From positions 2,790,001 through 2,854,000 of the forward strand of contig NZ_CP152474.1 in assembly GCF_039727615.1 (NCBI RefSeq): 64,000 bases of DNA. The letters are read 5' to 3'. The DNA comes from Leclercia sp. S52. GTDB taxonomy: Bacteria; Pseudomonadota; Gammaproteobacteria; Enterobacterales; Enterobacteriaceae. This document shows, piece after piece, positions 47,902 to 58,044 of the stretch (the first letter of the stretch is position 1; each line of letters starts with the position of its first letter). The notes under the pieces are model-generated. The model was not told the DNA's origin. It made no database searches and worked only from the letters and a program-made list of their open reading frames with translations. The position numbers were made by a program, and so were the translations under genes.

Positions 47902-49154
47902 TCATCGCTCCAGGAATGATTCACTGAGTGTTTTACGCAAAGGTTTAAGTAAGAAGTCCATCAGCGTGCGATCGCCGGTACGGATGTCGAGCTGAGATGT
48001 CATGCCCGGCAGGATGTCCAGCTGACGACCTGTCGTACTGCGCACAAACTGCCCTTCTTCCTGATGGTCCGACTGGCCTTCTGCATGGCTTTTCAAACGA
48101 ACATGGACGCGGTAGTAGATCTCCTCGCCACGTGATGTGTTTTCCTTGAGGGTGTCGGCCGACACATAGATCACCTCCCCCCTGTAGTGCGCCATAAATG
48201 GTGTAATCGAAGGGATCAAGGCGTACGGTGGCCGGCAGCCCAACCTGAACCCGGGCAATATCAGCAGGCAGAACCTTAGCCTCAATGATGAGGGCATCAT
48301 CTGACGGGACGATCTGCATGATCTCATCACCGGCACGTAATACCCCACCCAGCGTGGTGACGCGGACGTTTTTGACGATCCCAGGTCCCATGGCCGTAAA
48401 GACCGTATCGTGCACCTGCTGGCGACGGCCAGCCATCTGTTGCAGGGTCTGGCTCAGGTCATCTTCGGCCTTGGTGAGATCGGCTCGCGCATCATCCAGA
48501 AACTTATTGCGTCGACCCAGCAGGCGGGCACGGGCTTCATTGAGATCGCGCTGCGCGTTGAGCCGCTCACTGGTGCTCACATCCCCAGAGCGTTCAAGCC
48601 CGTTCACCAGGCTGAGCTTCTGACTGGCTAAATTCACAGCGGTTTGCAGCGCTGTAATATCTTCCTGCAGGCTTTGACGGCGTTGCAGGAACAGCGCGCG
48701 CTCAATGTCAGCCTGCTCGCGCAATGCCGGGTCAGGATCGGAGGGGAACCGGGGGGGCTGACTGGCCCGTTGATTCTGCGCGAAGTCGGGCAATACGCGC
48801 CCTGAGACCGACGATACGCGCGTCCACTTCACCCGCCGCTGCCTCAACGCGGGTTGGGTCGAGACGAGCCAGAATCTGCCCCGCCTTAACATGGTCACCC
48901 TCTTTGACGCCCAGCTCGGAAAGTACGCCACCGTCCACGGTCTGGATTATCTGCACCCGGCTGCTGGCGATAACCTCACCGTGTGCCCGGGCGACTTCAT
49001 CTATGTGGAAATACATCGCCCATATGACAAAACCCAGCACCAGAACAACAATGCTCCCGATCAGCCCGGCGGAGAGTCGGCTACGGTGGTAGTTTTCCAG
49101 CCGATGCACGCGAGCGGCGTCAGCGACCTCGTCGTCAAACAGTTCAACGGCCAT
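47902..49154 (-). CDS. HlyD/LapC-type membrane-fusion protein of type I secretion (two frameshifts in this sequence)
   Basis: The periplasmic adaptor links the ABC exporter to the TolC-type channel. It starts MAVELFDDEVADAARVHRLENY, has one membrane segment near residues 28-50, a lipoyl-type motif (RVQIIQTVDGGVLSELGVKEGDHVKAGQILARLD), a long coiled coil and the C-terminal MTSQLDIRTGDRTLMDFLLKPL hallmark of HlyD proteins. The frame breaks at the G7 run 48751-48757 and the C6 run 48177-48182 (plus-strand positions). The 1253-base span equals 416 codons plus stop plus two bases, so two single-base surpluses restore a normal-length protein. It overlaps the ATPase gene by 11 bp. Confidence 0.88.
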
Positions 49155-51370
49155 TAAGGACTCCTGCTGAATTTGATGCTTCTGGCATACGTGTTTTTAA
49201 GTTCGTTACTTCAACGGTGGGCCGCGAGCCCGTGGCGCGGGCCATCAGTCCTGGCATCAGTTTTTCTGGTGCACCATCACGTACGATGGTGCCTTCCTGC
49301 ACGACCAGTACGCGGGTGGCAAAATTAACGGCAGCCATCGGACGGTGAGTGGCGACGATGAGGATATCTTCTGGTTGTAGCCTGGCCTGTAATGCTTTCC
49401 AGACGCGGGCCTCCGCTTCGCCATCCAGCGAGGCCGTCGGTTCATCCAGAAGCCAGATACGTGGACGAGACATCAGCACACGTGCCAGACCTACCAGCTG
49501 GCGCTGACCGCCAGAAAGACCCGAGCCACCCTCACTGATAGCCATATCCATACCCAGCGGATTACTGGCAGCTACCTGATCCAGCGCCAGATCGCGGGTG
49601 ACGTCCGTCAACGTGGTGTCACTGACTGCACCTGCCAGCATAAGATTGCTTCGCAGCGTACCTTTGAAGAGCTGCACCGCTTGAGGCAGATAGCCAACCT
49701 GAGCACTGACCAGCTGGGGATCAATCTCCCACAAATCGACATCTCCCAGGCGTACGCGGCCCTCACCGGGGCGATACAGCCCGGCCAGGATCTTCAGCAA
49801 CGTCGATTTACCGCCGCCAACGGGTCCTAACAGCAGAACGCGTTCACCGGCGTGAAAGCGGAGTGCGGGAATATTGAGTTGTTGTACCGGAGACTGCGGA
49901 AAGGCGAAGCGCAGCTTTTCCACACTCATATGTTCTGGCAGGCGATCGGGCAACAACAGGGTCTGGCCGGGACGGCGCTCCCCAGGTTTGCGCAGGAGGT
50001 TGTTCACCATATCCAGCGCTTCTTTGACCTGCTGCCACTGCATCAGGTACTGAACGCCCTGACTCACCGGCCCGATGACACGACCACCCAGAATACTGCA
50101 GGCTACCATGCCCCCGGTGGTCAGATATCCGGCCTCGACGCCCCACACCCCCACCACAATCCCCATGACATACGCCAGCGTCGACAGACTGCCGGTGGTG
50201 GTCGTACAGAACTGGCTGAGCGATTTTTGCTGAATGCTGTAACCGGCGATGGAATTGCTGAGCGTCTGCCAGTCTTGTGCAAAACGCCAGCCAGCATGAC
50301 TGGCGCGCAGCGTCTCGGCACCGCGGATACTGTCCACCAGCAGGCCCAGACGCTCGTTGCTGCGAAGCATCTGTTGGCGCGTGAGACGGCGTAAGCGCAG
50401 ACGGGTGAACAGGCCAATCGCCAGCGCGACAGGGAGCATTCCGAGGTAAACCCAGCCTACGGGCCCACCGATCAAACCAATCAGCCCGATAAACAGAAAG
50501 GCAAACGGCAGATCCACGATCCCGAAGACCAGACCGGCAGAGACAACCTGCCGTACCGAATCCAGGGCCCCCACCTGTGCGGCCAGCGTGCCCAGACTGC
50601 CGGGCTGCTGGTCGAGTTGCAGGTGCAGCAGGTGTTCATAGACATGCTGGGAGAGGCGTTTATCCACGCTGCTGGCAACGCTGTCCATGACGCGGGCTCG
50701 CAGTGTTTTGAGCAACCAGTCCAGCCCCACAACCAGCACCATCCCCACCACCAGCGTGGTCAGGGTTGCCCAGGCCAGGGTGGGAACCACGCGATCGTAG
50801 ACCTGCATCGCGAAGAGCGATGTGGGAATGGCCAGAATGTTCACCAGCAGCGTGGCGGCTACGACCTGGAACACCCAACGGCGGTCGCGCAACAGTTCCC
50901 GCCAGACCAGGCGCATGGCCGGATTTTCGCTATCCGCGAGGTTTTCTGACTGTACGGGTGAAGCCAGGCTCAACCAGAGTACAGCCGTGTCGTCATCCGC
51001 AACCGTACCCGGTGCACCGGTCAGAATATCGTCTACGGTCAGCGTTCGGGCTTCGGCACCTTCACGGGTCAGCGTAAGGGTATTGGTATTCCCCCCCCTC
51101 ACTGTGTCGCTCGGCCAGCCACCATGTCTGTTCGTGCCACATCAGTGCCGGGAGTTGGCGGGGATCAAAACGCCGCCAGGGAAGCAACGCCAGCCGGACA
51201 TCTTTCATCCCCGCGTCCGACAGTAAACCGCGTACCTGATCCTGTGGGCGATCGGTCAACGGAGGAACGGCCTGCGCACGTGCATACGCCTGCGTTAAAG
51301 CCGCTTTATTCACCGGGGCCTTTAGCTTGTCCAGCAAGGCCAGTAATTCAGAGAGAGGAACAGATATCAT
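49144..51370 (-). CDS. Type I secretion ABC transporter/permease-ATPase, LapB-type (frameshifted in this sequence)
   Basis: The inner-membrane exporter begins MISVPLSELLALLDKLKAPVNKAAL at 51370. Residues 1-130 form a C39-peptidase-like domain without a catalytic Cys/His pair, as in exporters of large adhesins. The membrane domain spans about 165-430. The nucleotide-binding domain has Walker A GPVGGGKST, signature LSGGQRQ, Walker B WLLDEP and H-loop ATHRP. The frame breaks at the C8 run 51091-51098 (after RHSEGG, continuing NTNTLTLT). The 2227-base span equals 741 codons plus stop plus one base. It overlaps the tolC-like gene by one base (TGATG). Confidence 0.9.
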
Positions 51371-52729
51371 CAGGGATGGCTCGCAGACGTGTTAGCTAAT
51401 TGTGTGCCCGTGGGCAGGGCGCCAGAGGTATCGTCCATACGTCCCGTGCGTGCAGCCAGGCGCAGGCAGTCGACCCGCCATGCCGATCGCACCGCTACCA
51501 GCGCTTGTTGTTGTTCGGTTAATTCGCGCACGGCGTTGAGGACATCCAGCCAGCTCTTGTAGCCCGATTCGTACTGGCGACGGAAGGATGCCAGCGTGTC
51601 GCTGAGTTCAATGACAGACTGCTCATAACCCGTCATCAGCATTTGGTTAGCATCACGCTGATCGAGCAGCTGGCGCGTCTGAATGTCTTCGCTGTGGCGT
51701 TGTTGGGCCAGATCCTGTCGTGCGGACTCCACGCGTTCCATTGCCGCGTTCTTGAGGCCGCGGTTCACCAGTCCCAGACCTTCCATCGTGCCGGTCACCA
51801 CAACATTGATCGTATTTTCATTTCTCTGGTTGGGGATGCCCGAGTAGTCGTTGCGAGAGGCTTGCAGGGAGACGGTCGGCATGGATGAGGTGCGCTGACG
51901 TTCCACATCCGTTTCCGCCAGCGTAACCCCCGCTTCGCGGGCTCGTACGGTCGCGCTCTGCGCAAGAATTTGTTCCTGTATAGCCCGATCGGCAGGCAGT
52001 TTGAGGATGCTGTCTGGAACCGGCAGGTCGCTTGCGATGGGCTCCTGCGTTAGGGATAACAGCGTGGATTCGGCGGTAAGCAGGTCCGATTTGGCCTGTT
52101 CAAACGAGGAACGCGCCTGTAACAACCGGGCCTTCGCCAGGCTGACATCAGCCGAAGACGCCAGTCCCCCCCTGCTGACGGCGCTGGATCTGTTCCTGCA
52201 ACGCCTGATGGTTGGTAACGTTCGATTCTGCAACGGCAAGACGCTCGCGAACACCCTGGACATTCGCATAGGCCACTGCGGTCTCTTCCAGCAAGTCACG
52301 ACGTGTCGCCCAGGCCGTGGCTTGCTGAGCAAGGGTGTCACTATCGGCGTAGTCAATGGCACTGTCGATACGCCCGAAAGCCCATAACGGTTGCGATACG
52401 CTGAGCGTGGTCGAACTGGAGTCATTGTAACCCGAAATTTGCCCTGTCCCCGCGCTGGCCCCAAGCGTGGGCAAACGTGCCGCGCGGGCGCTGTCGGCGT
52501 TTGCCTCTTTGGAACGCACAAGAGCCTGCTGACTGGCCAGACCGGGGTGATGGAGCATTGTGCTGCGCAGTGCGGCAAACAAACCGCCCGGCGAGGTATC
52601 GTCAGAAACAGAGTGCGAGGAGGACGAAGGTTCCCTCGCCTGAGCTGTGGTCACAGAAATGACAAAGGGTAAAGAAATTATGATTGCAGAAAGGATGTTA
52701 CAACCGTGTCGACCTGGAAGAATCCCCAT
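51370..52729 (-). CDS. TolC/LapE-family outer-membrane channel of type I secretion (frameshifted in this sequence)
   Basis: From the ATG at 52729 the protein starts MGILPGRHGCNILSAIIISLPF with a signal peptide ending near TTAQA. Two TolC-type repeats follow, with the first GRIDSAIDYADSDTLAQQATAW and the second SGYKSWLDVLNAVRELTEQQQALVAVR. A GTG at 52771 would add 14 residues. The frame breaks at the C7 run 52166-52172 after QQGG, continuing LASSADVSLAKARLL. The 1360-base span equals 452 codons plus stop plus one base. It is the first gene of the adhesin export operon. Confidence 0.88.
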
Positions 52730-53416
52730 CGTCTGAAGAGCCCTGTATTTAAGAAAGAGTAAAAGGCCCACCGATCACGATTTTTCTCAGGTTATCCCGA
52801 CATAACAATGACTTGATAAATGGCACGGCCGGAATAGCGAGTACAAATAAGAATATGCTTATTGTTTTACGCAATGATTACCGATCGGCAACATTCATGT
52901 CAATATGTGTAATCGTGTAATAAAAGCTGTAAAACATCGTTAATTGAGACGATAAGTTCACTTAACTCAAATAAAGATAGAGTGAGTAGAAACATTATTG
53001 CCAATATATCCGATAAGGCAGTGGATAATATGTCACTAGCGAAAAGTGACAGAGGGAGGTGTTGATTGTTCGGTGACTCAAGAGAATGTCGCTGCCCCTG
53101 AGAGGAAGTGACGATGTATGGCAAAGCAAGACTGTTATAAAGCGTTTTCTGATGGATTACCGCCTCTCTGGTTCCCTTAGTCAGTTCAAACTGAACAGGC
53201 CGTTTCTGGCCAACAATGCGGCTATTGTTCCAGGGGTTATCGTCATGTTCAATCTCCATTGGGTCAGGAGATGTGATTATGGTTGTCCTGTATGAGCGAG
53301 GAGCGGACTATCACACGCAGATGTTTAGGTGCAACTCGCTTAAAAACAAATGCTTGTGTTAATTTGTAGTGAAGCCGTTAAACAAAAACAATGATTGAAT
53401 AGTTAGTGGAGGGAGC
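52730..53416. other. AT-rich leader region of the adhesin operon
   Basis: This 687-bp stretch lies upstream of the tolC-like gene on the minus strand and of a small gene on the plus strand. It contains the integrase relic (52900-53259) and otherwise no gene. The operon promoter must lie here or in the relic; no box pair is convincing by eye. Confidence 0.6.
52900..53259 (-). pseudogene. Tyrosine-recombinase (integrase) relic with internal deletion
   Basis: The open frame of 119 codons begins MEIEHDDNPWNNSRIVGQKRP and jumps directly to VQFELTKGTREAV. In the integrase family typified by NPWNNARIVGQK...KTQRPVQFEITQATRDA, these two segments are about 60 residues apart. The deletion appears to have joined them at the shared KRP/QRP string. 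The catalytic arginine and C-terminal domain are absent, and the remainder (from about 53148 downwards) is unrelated. The family assignment is from memory of the conserved motif and should be checked by search. Confidence 0.6.
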
Positions 53417-53758
53417 ATGGGCATAGAGTTCTATATAACACGCGCTGATTTTTGGGCTGATAATGAAGAAGCCCAGATAACTCCTGATGAATGGCTTTCC
53501 CTCATCGATAGCGACAGCGAATTAACGAAGGACCTTAAAAATGGCGACTATCATGCTTTGTGGTCAGGTGCTTTATCGCATGATGAGGCATGGCTTGACT
53601 GGAGCGATGGCAATATATACACCAAATGGCCAGATACGCGGCTATATAGAAAGATGTTAGGTATCGCCGAGCGCCTCAACGCTCGGGTAATGGACGACGA
53701 TGGTAATATTTACAGCGCCCCATCTGACTGGGAGTATGATCCTTCTTCTACTCATTAA
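53417..53758 (+). CDS. Small acidic protein of unknown function
   Basis: A 113-residue acidic, tryptophan-rich protein (MGIEFYITRADFWADNEEAQITPDEW) with a strong GGAGGGAG site. LIDSDSEL, LDWSDGNIYTKWPD and a C-terminal GNIYSAPSDWEY are typical of small orphan immunity-like proteins found next to polymorphic-toxin loci, but no toxin gene is visible beside it. It precedes another small remnant and the mcr operon on the same strand. Confidence 0.72.
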   Translation: MGIEFYITRADFWADNEEAQITPDEWLSLIDSDSELTKDLKNGDYHALWSGALSHDEAWLDWSDGNIYTKWPDTRLYRKMLGIAERLNARVMDDDGNIYSAPSDWEYDPSSTH

Positions 53759-53866
53759 CGTCCGCTTCTGGCACGAAGCGGACCGCCTGACACACTGCGA
53801 AGTCTGCTATGAGCGAAAAGCGGAAGTTGGCATTTATTTGCCAACTTAAAAGCGCTTGCAGCCGTC

Positions 53867-54085
53867 TTGGATATCTTCTTGCAGGCGAATGACCGAGAGC
53901 CTTTTGAAATTCTGCCTCAGGAACACCAATTGCATCTGGCTTATGTTCACACCAGCGTCACAGGGGGCAAGCGTGAGTATGAAACACTGAAAGATATTGT
54001 TTTATATTCCCGCTCGCTTTCTGTATGCCTGTACCTTCAGCTGATAAGTAGCTTTGGATATGACGATTTGTTAAAAGGCTCATAA
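53867..54085 (+). pseudogene. Small open frame, possible gene remnant
   Basis: The 72-codon frame LDIFLQANDREPFEILPQEHQLHLAY...SFGYDDLLKGS looks coding but has only a TTG as start. Codons upstream in the same frame (HLFANLKALAAV) also read plausibly back to a TGA at about 53808. It may be the 3' part of a broken gene. No family recognised. Confidence 0.3.
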
Positions 54086-54406
54086 AGGTTCAAATCATTA
54101 CATAATAACTATTATTGTTTTTTATCAATCAATTATGAAAAAACACATCTTGACCACGGCATCCACAGTGCTATGTTTACCGGAAGCGGCACAGCGCCTG
54201 GACTACACTCCAGATGGACTATGACCTTAGAGGATAATGCTTGTCTGCTATGCCAGGTTGGTCAAGCCCTTAGCCCCGCAAGCGAGACAATCAGCTGGGA
54301 AGATTAACAGTATTGGTAATCTGTAGCGAAGAGCTACAGTACTGCCCCTTACATCATCCACCATGATAGCTATCAGTAAGTTAACGAAAATGAGAGGGCA
54401 TCGGAA
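54086..54406. other. Gene-poor spacer before the mcr operon
   Basis: This AT-rich 321 bp must contain the mcr operon promoter. A short frame of 28 codons (MKKHILTTASTVLCLPEAAQ...) has a signal-peptide-like start but no partner. No repeat or RNA gene was seen. Confidence 0.4.
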
Positions 54407-55004
54407 ATGCTCGAAGTTGAATTTCAGGAATGGTTGAATAGCAGAGGCGCCAAAACGCAAGCAGGCCTCAACTCCCGTATTTATGCTGTCAAAACTATCG
54501 AAAAAAATCTCGCAGCGCTTGGTTCTCCTCATGCAGATCTGGATGCAGCCTACAAGGCGGATAGGTTTGCGCAATTGCGGCAGCGGATCAAAGAGATTCG
54601 CCGTGATGCTAAAGACAACGGCGACGACTATCGGTTGCTGATGCCCGAATCAGAGCAACCGCTTAACCGATTGTCCAACTGGAATAGCTGGCTCGGACAA
54701 TATGGACGCTTCCTGAGCGGTGATGATTCTCAGGCCGACGAAATTCGGGATTATGTTCTTGAAAACTACATCACTCCAGCCAGAGAGCGAGGTGACGCCA
54801 GCGTCACCCTGGTAGTTGGCCCTCTGAATACTGAAATGGGTCTTGACAAGGGATGGCCGAACATCTGTCAGGCTCTTGATGGTCAAAAATTTCAGGAGCT
54901 AGCGGATGTCCCCCCCTCCGGTGACGGAAGGGCCTAAAAAAGAGCACAACCCGGAAATATACGTTCATCCTTACGGAAGGAAGCGAACTGGTGGCCCAGA
55001 ATAA
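54407..55004 (+). CDS. McrBC-associated protein (frameshifted near its 3' end)
   Basis: It begins MLEVEFQEWLNSRGAKTQAGLNSRI, a helical segment similar to N-terminal regions of several restriction enzymes, and continues to ALDGQKFQELADV. As printed the frame stops at 54937 after a C7 run (54910-54916). With one C removed it reads PPPVTEGPKKEHNPEIYVHPYGRK and ends at TAA 55002-55004, giving 198 residues and a 14-bp overlap with the next GTG start. The corrected end is strongly supported by that overlap. As first gene of the operon, it may provide target recognition or a regulatory subunit; this is inference. Confidence 0.7.
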
Positions 55005-56565
55005 ACCAACACCGACTAACCTTATTTTTTACGGTCCTCCTGGTACCGGAAAAACCTATCACACGGCGAGGGAAGCCGTAGCGCTCTGCGATGGTAAAGA
55101 CGCCTATCCGAACTCAAAAGATGGGCGTGCGGCCCTGATGGCGCGCTATAACGAACTGATGGCAGAAAAGAGGATCTCTTTCGTTACATTCCACCAGAGC
55201 TATGACTACGAAACCTTCGTTGAGGGCCTTCGCCCAGAAATCGGTGACGATGAGTCTTCGTCTGCAGGATTCAGACTCAAGCCTACGCCTGGGCTCTTCA
55301 GAGAAATTTGCGCCCTTGCCGATCAGGCCAGAACACAACCCCGAGCACAGACGGATGCCTCGGCACTGCAACTGTCCCAAAAACGCTTCTGGAAAATGGG
55401 GCAAGGGACAATTGGCACCGAAGACGATGTGTATGAAGATGCCCGCGACGACGGGTATATCGCTCTGGGGTGGGGTGGGACCATAGACTGGAGCGCGGAT
55501 AGATTTTCATCGTTCAACGCGATTCATGATGAATGGATCAAGCAAAATCCTGAGAACCTGACGCCTAGTAACTGGACGCAAACCTATCCCTTCCGTTGTG
55601 AAATGAAACCTGGCGATATAGTGATTGTCCCTTATGGGAACACTGCGTTTCGCGCTATCGCTGAAATCACTGGTGATTACTATTTCGTTCCTGAAGCCGA
55701 AGGTTACTATGCCCACCGCCGCCCTGTTCGCTGGCTACTGACTCTTGATGAACCACTGCCACTCGATACCATTATCGATGGTAACTTCACCATGCGGACG
55801 CTCTATTCGATTGCCACAAGTCGAGTGAATATCCCGGCGCTAGGCAGACTGCTCTCGAGTACAGAAAACCCCGATAATAGTTCCGATGTTAAAGGGCAAC
55901 CAGAGCAGTTCGTCCTCATTATTGATGAGATCAATCGGGCAAATATTTCGAAAGTGTTCGGTGAACTGATTACGTTAATTGAGCCGGATAAACGTCTGGG
56001 AATGCCTGATGCACTCACAGTAACTCTGCCTTACTCGAAAAAGAAAGATTTTGGCATCCCCGCCAACCTTCATATCATAGGTACAATGAATACCGCCGAT
56101 CGATCCATCGCCTTGCTCGACACAGCATTAAGGCGGCGATTCAACTTCCGGGAAATGGCTCCTGACGCTACCCTGCTAAGTGATGTAGAGGCGATCGATC
56201 TCAAAGCCGTTCTTAACACCATCAACCAGCGAATCGAATATCTTATAGGCCGGGAATATCGCATTGGACACGCCTTCTTTATCAATTGTGAATCCAGGGC
56301 ACAAGTTGAAGATGCAGTGCGCAATAAGGTCATACCGCTGTTACAAGAGTATTTCTTCGAGGATTGGAGCCGAATCGCGGCTGTGCTGGGCGATGGCTTT
56401 ATGCAGGAAGAGCAGATCTTACCGCCGCCAGGAATTGAGGGTGAACCATTATCAAGCTGGTCGGTGCGTGCACCGTTCAGAAATGACGCCTTTGATCGAC
56501 TGGTAGTCAAAGCCAGAAGGTTTAATGCCACTGCTCTCGAGGTGGCTGGTGAATCGAAAGAATGA
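54991..56565 (+). CDS. McrB-type AAA+ restriction motor with an inserted EVE/PUA-like domain
   Basis: McrB motors use nucleotide hydrolysis to translocate DNA in modification-dependent restriction. The 524-residue protein has Walker A GPPGTGKT at residues 11-18 or so, FVTFHQSYDYETFVEGLRP, then Walker B VLIIDEINRANISKVFGELITLIE near residue 310 and the sensor IGTMNTADRS. Between KPTPGLFREICALADQA and Walker B, where typical McrB proteins have almost nothing, about 170 residues are inserted (WKMGQGTIGTEDDVYEDARDDGYIALGWGG... MKPGDIVIVPYG... AEITGDYYFV... HRRPVRWL). These resemble an EVE/PUA-like modified-base reader. It starts at GTG and overlaps McrC by ATGA. Confidence 0.87.
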   Translation: MAQNKPTPTNLIFYGPPGTGKTYHTAREAVALCDGKDAYPNSKDGRAALMARYNELMAEKRISFVTFHQSYDYETFVEGLRPEIGDDESSSAGFRLKPTPGLFREICALADQARTQPRAQTDASALQLSQKRFWKMGQGTIGTEDDVYEDARDDGYIALGWGGTIDWSADRFSSFNAIHDEWIKQNPENLTPSNWTQTYPFRCEMKPGDIVIVPYGNTAFRAIAEITGDYYFVPEAEGYYAHRRPVRWLLTLDEPLPLDTIIDGNFTMRTLYSIATSRVNIPALGRLLSSTENPDNSSDVKGQPEQFVLIIDEINRANISKVFGELITLIEPDKRLGMPDALTVTLPYSKKKDFGIPANLHIIGTMNTADRSIALLDTALRRRFNFREMAPDATLLSDVEAIDLKAVLNTINQRIEYLIGREYRIGHAFFINCESRAQVEDAVRNKVIPLLQEYFFEDWSRIAAVLGDGFMQEEQILPPPGIEGEPLSSWSVRAPFRNDAFDRLVVKARRFNATALEVAGESKE

Positions 56566-57884
56566 CGCACCTCACGGTTCACGAATGGGGTGGTGTTTGT
56601 GTGAACACGGAAAGCAGCATAAACGCTCCTCATGCTTTTACCCGCCCTCAGGCTAACACGCTGCTTACGGCGGCGCGCGAGCATCCGCTGGCAAATCAGC
56701 ACGGTACCAATATCTTAATCGATCGCCATAACAAAATTATTGCCGGGCAAATGGTTGGGGTCATTGCCGCTCCGGGATGTAGCCTTGAGATCCTGCCCAA
56801 ATTTGACGACGAGACGATAGAACCGGACGCCACAATCCGAAATCGCCTGATACGTATGCTTGATGTCGCCCTCGGCCTTAAAGTCGGCAATGGACAGGCT
56901 GCAACAATGGCGAGACAAGCTGAAAGCCTGCTAGAGATACTTATCCGCTTGTTCGCCGAGCGACTCTTATCTGAAGTACATCGGGGATTACCGCGCACCT
57001 ATTTGGCACAGGAAGACGATTTGCCCACATTGCGCGGAAGGCTCAATATCAAACGACAATTCACTACGCTTGCCGTCCGCCCCGATCGTCTCGCCTGTCG
57101 TTACGACGTTCTATCGGCTGATACCAGCCTACTTCGAATTATGAAGGCGTGTGTAGTTCTGCTTCATCCTTATGCCCGAGCTGCTGATACGCTTCGCCAT
57201 CTGAATGAATTGCGTATCCTGCTGGCGGGTGTTAGCGACATCCCCTTGAGTCACCTGCCTTGGTCACAGGTGCGGATCGACCGAACCAATCATCGCTGGG
57301 AAACACTCTACAATCTGGCACATCTTCTCTTACGACGCGACTGGCAGGCTACACACCACGATAAACGAGCGCAGAACGGGATTACACTGCTTTTCCCGAT
57401 GAACGACCTGTTCGAGGCATATATAGCGGCACTGGCGAAGCGTGCTGTACGTGGTACGGAATGGTCAGTTCGTGCACAGGCAGGCAGATTATACTGTCTG
57501 GTCGAGGATGTAATAGAAGGTAAACCACGCTTCCAGACCCGACCGGATCTGCTTATCGAGCGGGACCATCAGACTATTATGATCATAGACACTAAATGGA
57601 AGCGTATTGGGCGTCATCCAGAAGATGTCAGGCATGGCGTATCGCAGGCTGATGTCTACCAAATGATGGCCTATGCCCGGCTTTATCACTGCCCACAAGT
57701 TATGCTTCTCTATCCACATCATGCAGGTCTGGGAGCTCAACCTCTGAATGCGGCCTATAGGATTCTAGCAGGCGAAGAACAATTACAGGTGGCGAGTGTC
57801 AATCTGCTCCTCGATGAAGACGAGATTGTCGGGCAGTTAATTCACCTTATCGGCACCAACACGCAGATAGGCTCTGGCTTGTAA
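56562..57884 (+). CDS. McrC-type nuclease subunit
   Basis: McrC is the nuclease partner recruited by the McrB motor. The 440-residue protein has a beta-rich N-terminal half with IDRHNKIIAGQMVGVIAAPGCSLEILPKF and a characteristic LPTLRGRLNIKRQF. The C-terminal PD-(D/E)xK core is RPDLLIE followed by IMIIDTKWK, then SQADVYQMMAYARLY, as in other McrC proteins. All catalytic residues appear intact. It overlaps mcrB by 4 bp and closes the operon. Confidence 0.92.
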   Translation: MTHLTVHEWGGVCVNTESSINAPHAFTRPQANTLLTAAREHPLANQHGTNILIDRHNKIIAGQMVGVIAAPGCSLEILPKFDDETIEPDATIRNRLIRMLDVALGLKVGNGQAATMARQAESLLEILIRLFAERLLSEVHRGLPRTYLAQEDDLPTLRGRLNIKRQFTTLAVRPDRLACRYDVLSADTSLLRIMKACVVLLHPYARAADTLRHLNELRILLAGVSDIPLSHLPWSQVRIDRTNHRWETLYNLAHLLLRRDWQATHHDKRAQNGITLLFPMNDLFEAYIAALAKRAVRGTEWSVRAQAGRLYCLVEDVIEGKPRFQTRPDLLIERDHQTIMIIDTKWKRIGRHPEDVRHGVSQADVYQMMAYARLYHCPQVMLLYPHHAGLGAQPLNAAYRILAGEEQLQVASVNLLLDEDEIVGQLIHLIGTNTQIGSGL

Positions 57885-57990
57885 CAATAGATGAAAAACC
57901 TGCTGACCTAAATTGTTATGTCCGCTTTTGGCACTTAGCAGTCATTCAAGTGAGTCATCTCCATCCCCAGCCATAAATGTGATTCCCCAT

Positions 57991-58025
57991 AAAATTAAAA
58001 ACCGGGGCCAAAAACCGGCCCCGGT
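57991..58025 (-). terminator. Intrinsic terminator of the cat operon
   Basis: On the minus strand ACCGGGGCC pairs with GGCCCCGGT around GGTTTTT and runs into TTTTTAATTTT, 20 bases after the catA stop. Confidence 0.88.
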
Positions 58026-58044
58026 CCTTTCAACGCCTCAGTTC

